Source: Isoetes taiwanensis
Lineage: Eukaryota > Streptophyta > Lycopodiopsida > Isoetales > Isoetaceae
DNA length: 64,000 bases
NCBI GenBank assembly: GCA_021234155.1
Contig: JAJEKV010000078.1
Coordinates: forward strand, 1,548,001 to 1,612,000
Direction: 5' to 3'
Below the pieces are notes generated by a model that made no database searches, was not told the origin of the DNA, and worked only from the letters and a program-made list of their open reading frames with translations. Positions 59,374 through 64,000 of the stretch are shown here, in pieces (the stretch's first letter is position 1; each line of letters begins with the position of its first letter). The position numbers and the translations under genes are program-made.

Positions 59374-60019
59374 GGCATTCGCAATTCTTCCTTCCTTACA
59401 CCACTCTGCAGCCTAGAAGGCTACAATTGAGTGATAGAAGCTTGCTTTGAGCTTTTACAGAGGCAGAAAAGGCAAGAACAGTGTTGGGTAAAAGTACACA
59501 ATGCAATTCGCTTAAACTAAGGCTCATGGGTTAAAATCAGAGGATCGATTCAGCACGAAAAAATAGAATTTTGAAAAAGCAAGATTTGGTCTACGCGTAT
59601 ATGAGCCTCAATGCATGAATAGAAGGAAATGGATGGAAGCAATTGATGGGTGGGATGGAAAAACAAATAATTGAAGCGAAAGAACAATGCTATGAGCTGA
59701 AAGAGACCTCGGCGTGGGGTCGATGCAGGCCTCGTGCTGCAGCGGCCCCTTCCGATCGGCCCTTCGATCCACAGAGAAGCCGCCCAGAACCAGCTCTGCC
59801 TAATTTCTGATACATAAAATCTTCTACGACAAAATGAACGGTCTGCATCAATTTCGGACACGCAAATTTACATCAGGACCGTCCAAAGTGTTTCTTCACT
59901 GGACGTTGAAAATTGCGAAGCAAATGCTGTCAAGTCATAACGTGCCACGCTTATTTGATTATTTTTTTAATTTTAATTATTATTTTATAGCATTCCAAGG
60001 ATTGCATTTTAGCCACAAA
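59374..60019 (-). promoter_or_regulatory. Probable promoter and 5' leader of the transporter gene
   Basis: Position only: this is the sequence upstream of the CAT start on the minus strand. A GC-richer patch at about 59,705-59,800 would suit a leader near the transcription start. A G-box (CACGTG) lies slightly further out at 60,028-60,033, but within a duplicated repeat, so its role is uncertain. Confidence 0.35.
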
Positions 60020-61420
60020 CTTCTTGTCACGTGGCTGCATAGAACTGGTCGGTAATTTTGGACATGTCGAAGCTTTTATTGTCCATAGTTGGCCGCCAAT
60101 TTTGTCTACAATGTCCTCTCCAAATTAATATGTCCTATTTCATGTCCTAATGTCATATACAGGGTATAGCTTGTCTTTTTTCCCCATTTTTTTTCCTTTC
60201 TTAAAGGGTGCAACACAAGCTAGTTGAGTATTTCATGTTCTAATTTCATATAGGGTATATCTGGTCTTTTCCCCCATTCTTTCTCTTTTTTAAAAGCTAC
60301 AACCCAAACTAGTTGAGTCTTCATGCTTTTGTCACTGATCTTAACTATCTAATCCTTTCAGTAGTAGTAGTTCTAATTTTTACCAATCACATCCCCCCCC
60401 AACCCCCAAAAATCTTTTCTTCTATAGAAGCAGCAACAAAAGCTAGTTGAGCCTTCATGCTTTTATCACTTATCTTAACTAACCAATCCTTTCAGTAGCA
60501 GTTCTAATTTATTACAGTCCTAGTCACTTACTCAAAATGCCTAATTGTCCTCTCCTTAGATTCCTTCAGTCAAGGCATCTGCATTTGCATCTATGAGGGA
60601 TGGCACACATTTCACTTTCGTACAATGATAATTCGTCTTCTTATGAGATAACATGATGATCTGTAACTTTTGAATATTCTCTTCTTCTTGTCATCCAAGT
60701 CATATAACTTGTATTTATTGTACGTGTCACTATTGGATGTTGTAGCAAAACTGATTAGGAAGCATTTGACAGAGCAGCGTGGAAGTTAGGTGGAAACGCA
60801 TTTATCACAATCTTTAAGTGATACTTGGAGTATTAATAAACTCAGTACAAATTCCTTGTCACTTACTAATATAAATTCAGTACAAATAAACCTAGGACAA
60901 ATTCCTTCTCATGTGGCTGAATAAACCTGGTCCCCAATTTTGGACATTTCGAAGATTTCATTTTGTCCCGAGGTTCATAGTTGGCTATCAATTTTGCCAA
61001 AAATGTCCTCTCTAACTAATACGTGTTATTCGTGTCCTAATTTCATATACAAGCTATATCTTATTTTTTTCCCTAAATTTCTGCTTCTTAATTATTCCAA
61101 ATATAAAGCTTTTACTCCTAAATATCCTCCCTTTAGATTCCATTAGTCAAGCCATCATCTCTCGGGGATGGCACACATTTGACTTTCCTACAAAGAGAAT
61201 TCGTCTTCATATGAGATAACATGGTGATCTGTAAAGTTTGAATATTCTCTTCTTCTTGTCGCCCAAGTCACATGACTTGTATTTATTGTACGTGTCACCC
61301 TCCAACCTTTAGCAAAATTGATCATCTAGCATCCTTAGGAAACACTTGACACAAGGAAAAAGCAAATGTAGCCTAGCGTGGAAGCTAGGTGCAAATTGGA
61401 GTACTAATAGGAGATCCATG
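60020..61420 (+). repeat. Large imperfect tandem duplication
   Basis: Copy 1 runs from about 60,020 to 60,860 and copy 2 from about 60,900 to 61,420. Matching blocks: aattttggacat-tcgaag (60,053 and 60,936), tagttggc...caattttg, tcctaat-tcatataca, gggatggcacacattt (60,597 and 61,164), gagataacatg-tgatctgta (60,645 and 61,215), tgtatttattgtacgtgtcac (60,711 and 61,278). Copy 1 has about 300 bp more, largely a further internal duplication (actagttgagtcttcatgct and agctagttgagccttcatgc). No coding content. Confidence 0.88.
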
Positions 61421-62679
61421 GATATTCGCCCCTTTCTTCTATTAAAAGCAATGCTACAAGTCTTTCTAATGCCCCATATGGTGTCCTAATAAATTTATGA
61501 GCCACATACGACCACTTTAGAGCTACGCATGTGATGAAATTAATTTCAAAAGGCCGCTATCCTTCCTATGTAATGCAGTGTCTAATTTTTGTTCTCCTCT
61601 AATTTTTTCCTTACAAATTACGAGACGATGACACGTTGCATTGATGGCATTTATTGCATTGATTTCAGATTTGACGCATTTATGAGCATTTATGGCGGAG
61701 GGAGAACGCACGCATCTTCCTCCCCCTTCTCTGCTCCAAAATCCTTCATTCCGACCATGAGAATCAAGAAGAATCGTCGCCCCACAACCTCTTCTTTCTC
61801 AAAAGCGTCGAAATCTGCATTGCCCTTTATCTACCAAATCCTATTTGATAAGTTTTGAAGAAACAGTACCAATCGGAGACCTATGGCTTAGAACACAGAA
61901 TGGATGCATCGGGCGATGAAGTTTTGGGCAGGGATTGGGCAGGGATTGAAGTCTGAGGTGAGGTTGAGGAAAATTTGGGCTTTTTGGAAAAGATTGCTTG
62001 ATTTTGCGTTTGGGCTTTGCAAAAAGCACAAAAGAATATGAGGAACGAACATTTGCAATAGAATCAGGAGGTTTGCATAGATCTGGAGGTGTCAGGGCAT
62101 GCACCAAGAATGGTTTTCAATCTGCTTCCCTATCTTCTCTCTACCTCTTGGATTCCAAAAGATCTTCAAGCAAAGCTTCCCGGATAGGCCGAGATAGAGC
62201 TGCACAGGCAGAGATTTCCGGCCGGTTCTATCCGGCTTATATGTTGCTTCTAACTGCTCACGTTTATGGGCTTATGATCATAAGCTTCTGTTCACAAGCT
62301 TATGGGAAAGAAGCTTGAAAATAATTGTGTTGTAGGACGCCTCATAAACAATCTAAAGCCTCTGCTCTTCCATGGCTTATGATTCTCTGCTCTTCCATGG
62401 TCGCCAGAACTGGCTATGGCGGTGCTGAGTTTCTTCCTCATGCTCTGCTGCTATGTTTCCCTGCTCAAGGCCGCATCAACCCCATGATCCATCTCGCCCA
62501 AAGGTCCTATCCTTTTATTTTTCCGTCACCTTAGTCATCATAGAGCCATTCTATCATGGTTTAGCTCTTCGAGTTTCTTTGCGCAGAATACCAGACCCAT
62601 TTGGAAAAAAATCTGGCCGTCAAAATATACTCCTTTCAATGAATTCAGAGCAAGAAGAAGTCCTCCAGCTAGTAGAGTA
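61421..62679. other. Intergenic DNA, no gene recognised
   Basis: Includes the 14-bp palindrome cttatgatcataag (62,271-62,284) and a repeated ctctgctcttccatgg (about 62,360 and 62,386). Short frames such as 61,998-62,318 have no domain. Confidence 0.45.
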
Positions 62680-63092
62680 TCTTTTTTTTTTTTTTTTGAT
62701 GAACGTGGACCTTTATTACTCAAAAGAATACAAAGAGTACATGGGGGACTCAAAACCCCCAGTGGAGAAGATATCCACTAGAGCAACACTACCCACCACA
62801 TACATAACATAGAAAAGCAGAGAATACAGATCACCACGAGCACAACTGTTTGCTATGAGTAGGTGTGAATCTGAAGATATTGCTCCCAAATGACACTTTT
62901 GATGTCATCCTTCAAGGAAGAACATTTGTACGCCTTCACAATGCGACTACGGGCATCGTTAAGCACTTGCGTATCTGAAAAGAGCTGTCCCTTGAAGATG
63001 AGGAGATTTCGTCTCTTCCAGATGGACCAGATGATCCAAGCAGATGGGTAAAAGCACGTTAGGGTGTCATACATTAGGGGGCAATTCATGTA
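62680..63092 (-). mobile_element. 5'-truncated LINE 3' end
   Basis: The T tract at 62,682-62,698 on the plus strand is an A-tail on the minus strand. Upstream of it (minus) a 78-codon frame, 63,089-62,853, contains WIIWSIWKRRNLLIFKG, a motif common near the C-terminus of plant L1-type ORF2 proteins. Everything 5' of this is missing, as usual for truncated insertions. The arrangement (tail, then a tac-tttattactcaaaaga stretch) resembles the 3' end of the LINE at 37,085. Confidence 0.8.
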
Positions 63093-63226
63093 AACTTTTG
63101 AACGGGTTGCTGAATTTTAAATGTACTTATTTCATGTATAAATTTTGTCTTATATATTTAAAAAGGGGCAAAATTCCCGTTTGTTTGTAATTATGACGAG
63201 TAGAGGCCGGCGGTTGATGCGAAACT

Positions 63227-63261
63227 CCTGGAGGAAATTCCTCCCTCCAATTTCCTCCAGG
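63227..63261. repeat. Perfect 13-bp inverted repeat
   Basis: cctggaggaaatt (63,227-63,239) and aatttcctccagg (63,249-63,261) flank cctccctcc. Further tccagaaaaatt and ttccaagaaaattccc repeats follow to about 63,302. Confidence 0.9.
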
Positions 63262-63356
63262 AAAATTCCCTCCAGAAAAATTTCCTTCCAAGAAAATTCC
63301 CAGATCGAACCAAGAAAGTAGAACACAATTTGAATTTTTTTCCAGGATCAGGAAAC

Positions 63357-63480
63357 ATGCAATGGGTGATTTTGAAACCGAATGTGGCGATCAGAAAAAC
63401 ATGCAATCGGTGATTTTGAAACCGAATGTGGCGATCGGGAGAACATATGCAATCTGGTGATTTTGAAACCGAATGTGGCA
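63357..63480 (+). repeat. Three-copy tandem repeat (44-46 bp)
   Basis: atgcaat-ggtgattttgaaaccgaatgtggc recurs at 63,357, 63,401 and 63,447 with few differences. Confidence 0.95.
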
Positions 63481-63577
63481 AACATCGGATGGCATCCGTG
63501 AATTCAAATTGTGAAGAGTAAACAACAGTGGCATGCGGTAATTTGAAAGTGGGAGAGATGAGAAAGGGAAAAAGAAG

Positions 63578-63988
63578 ATGGCAGAGCATGATAGCGAAAT
63601 TGAAAAGGGTAGTACATCCTCAAGGTATGTTACCAAAAAAATAAGGACCAGCAAAATGTCATATCTTGTTATGAGAAAAGAAGCTTTAATCTCTCGGCTC
63701 CTAATCAAAGGTACTTATTTGCTTCTAGATTCTTGCAAGATCACGCGGGCTATTGGAGCTTTTGAACCTGTGATTGGGTTGCCTTCACAAGCGATGGTCA
63801 AGCATGCAATTTTAGAAAACCTTAAAGATGGATTGGAAGAGGTAAAATGCTCTAATAGTGGTGATAAATTGGTGCCAAGCACTCGGTTTTTATCAATGGT
63901 TGTGGGGAAAAATGGTGATTTGAAGCAAAAAGGAATTGCTTGCAAGATGCTCAAATGCCATCCCCGAAATCTTTCATATCTTTGCTAG
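63578..63988 (+). CDS. Hypothetical protein, 136 aa
   Basis: I do not recognise this frame, which starts MAEHDSEIEKGSTSSRYVTK and stops at 63,986-63,988 near the window edge. It has no signal peptide or metal cluster. Its last third, CKMLKCHPRNLSYL, resembles the GKVLGVHPRNLQKA segment of the frameshifted gene at 10,600-11,314, so both may derive from one family of DNA-binding, perhaps transposon-encoded, proteins. A stop follows the motif directly, and the family may normally extend further, so this could be the 5' part of a broken copy or a first exon. A donor-like sequence ag|gtatgtt occurs at about 63,624, so the frame may also be interrupted by an intron. Confidence 0.35.
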   Translation: MAEHDSEIEKGSTSSRYVTKKIRTSKMSYLVMRKEALISRLLIKGTYLLLDSCKITRAIGAFEPVIGLPSQAMVKHAILENLKDGLEEVKCSNSGDKLVPSTRFLSMVVGKNGDLKQKGIACKMLKCHPRNLSYLC

Positions 63989-64000
63989 CGTAAAGAAAGA

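Larger units (their letters stand above)
63093..63577. other. Flank with hairpin and short tandem repeat
   Basis: Holds the inverted repeat at 63,227-63,261 and the three-copy repeat at 63,357-63,480. No gene recognised. Confidence 0.6.

Overview
The window looks like nuclear DNA of a land plant with a large, repeat-rich genome. A fern is my best guess, but I cannot fix the species from sequence alone. The reasons are introns with GT-AG borders, a receptor-like-kinase fragment of plant type, three PLS-type pentatricopeptide-repeat (PPR) loci, a plant cationic amino acid transporter with 14 coding exons, and decayed copies of Ty3/gypsy, LINE, CACTA, hAT-like and tRNA-derived SINE elements. There are no bacterial operons, rRNA or tRNA genes, or CRISPR arrays.

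Layout. 1-4.3 kb is pure repeat: an ~800-bp unit in tandem and inverted copies, then a 19-bp minisatellite of about 60 units. 4.3-8.2 kb is AT-rich intergenic DNA with a G-box-bearing tandem repeat. 8.2-11.3 kb has an orphan 159-codon frame between two copies of an AT-rich foldback family, then a frameshifted minus-strand gene with a helix-turn-helix-like segment. 11.5-17 kb holds a SINE, a LINE tail and a decayed minus-strand Ty3/gypsy pol (protease, RT, RNase H, integrase). 21-25 kb holds a broken PPR copy, a two-exon kinase fragment and a LINE 3' end. 25,551-36,400 is bounded by CACTA-type termini and a TCT duplication; inside lie a GC-rich LINE 5' part, SINE pieces, a broken PPR gene and a foldback element. 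37-42.6 kb holds two more LINEs on opposite strands. 44.5-50.4 kb contains a GC palindrome, a 0.4-kb direct repeat, a hAT-like element with a perfect 8-bp target duplication, and several short tandem duplications. 51.9-59.4 kb is the genic core: an intact 977-codon PPR frame (+) and a complete 665-residue CAT-family transporter (-), converging tail to tail. 60-64 kb is a tandem duplication, a LINE 3' end and an unrecognised 136-codon frame.

Only two genes are convincing as functional: the PPR protein (probably organellar RNA processing or editing, by family) and the amino acid transporter. They share no pathway and are simply neighbours. Most other coding signal is transposon-derived or broken. 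The most striking structure is the ~10.85-kb CACTA-bounded segment with no visible transposase that contains a degenerate PPR gene, which may be a gene-fragment-carrying non-autonomous transposon. All identifications come from reading the sequence; no database search was possible.
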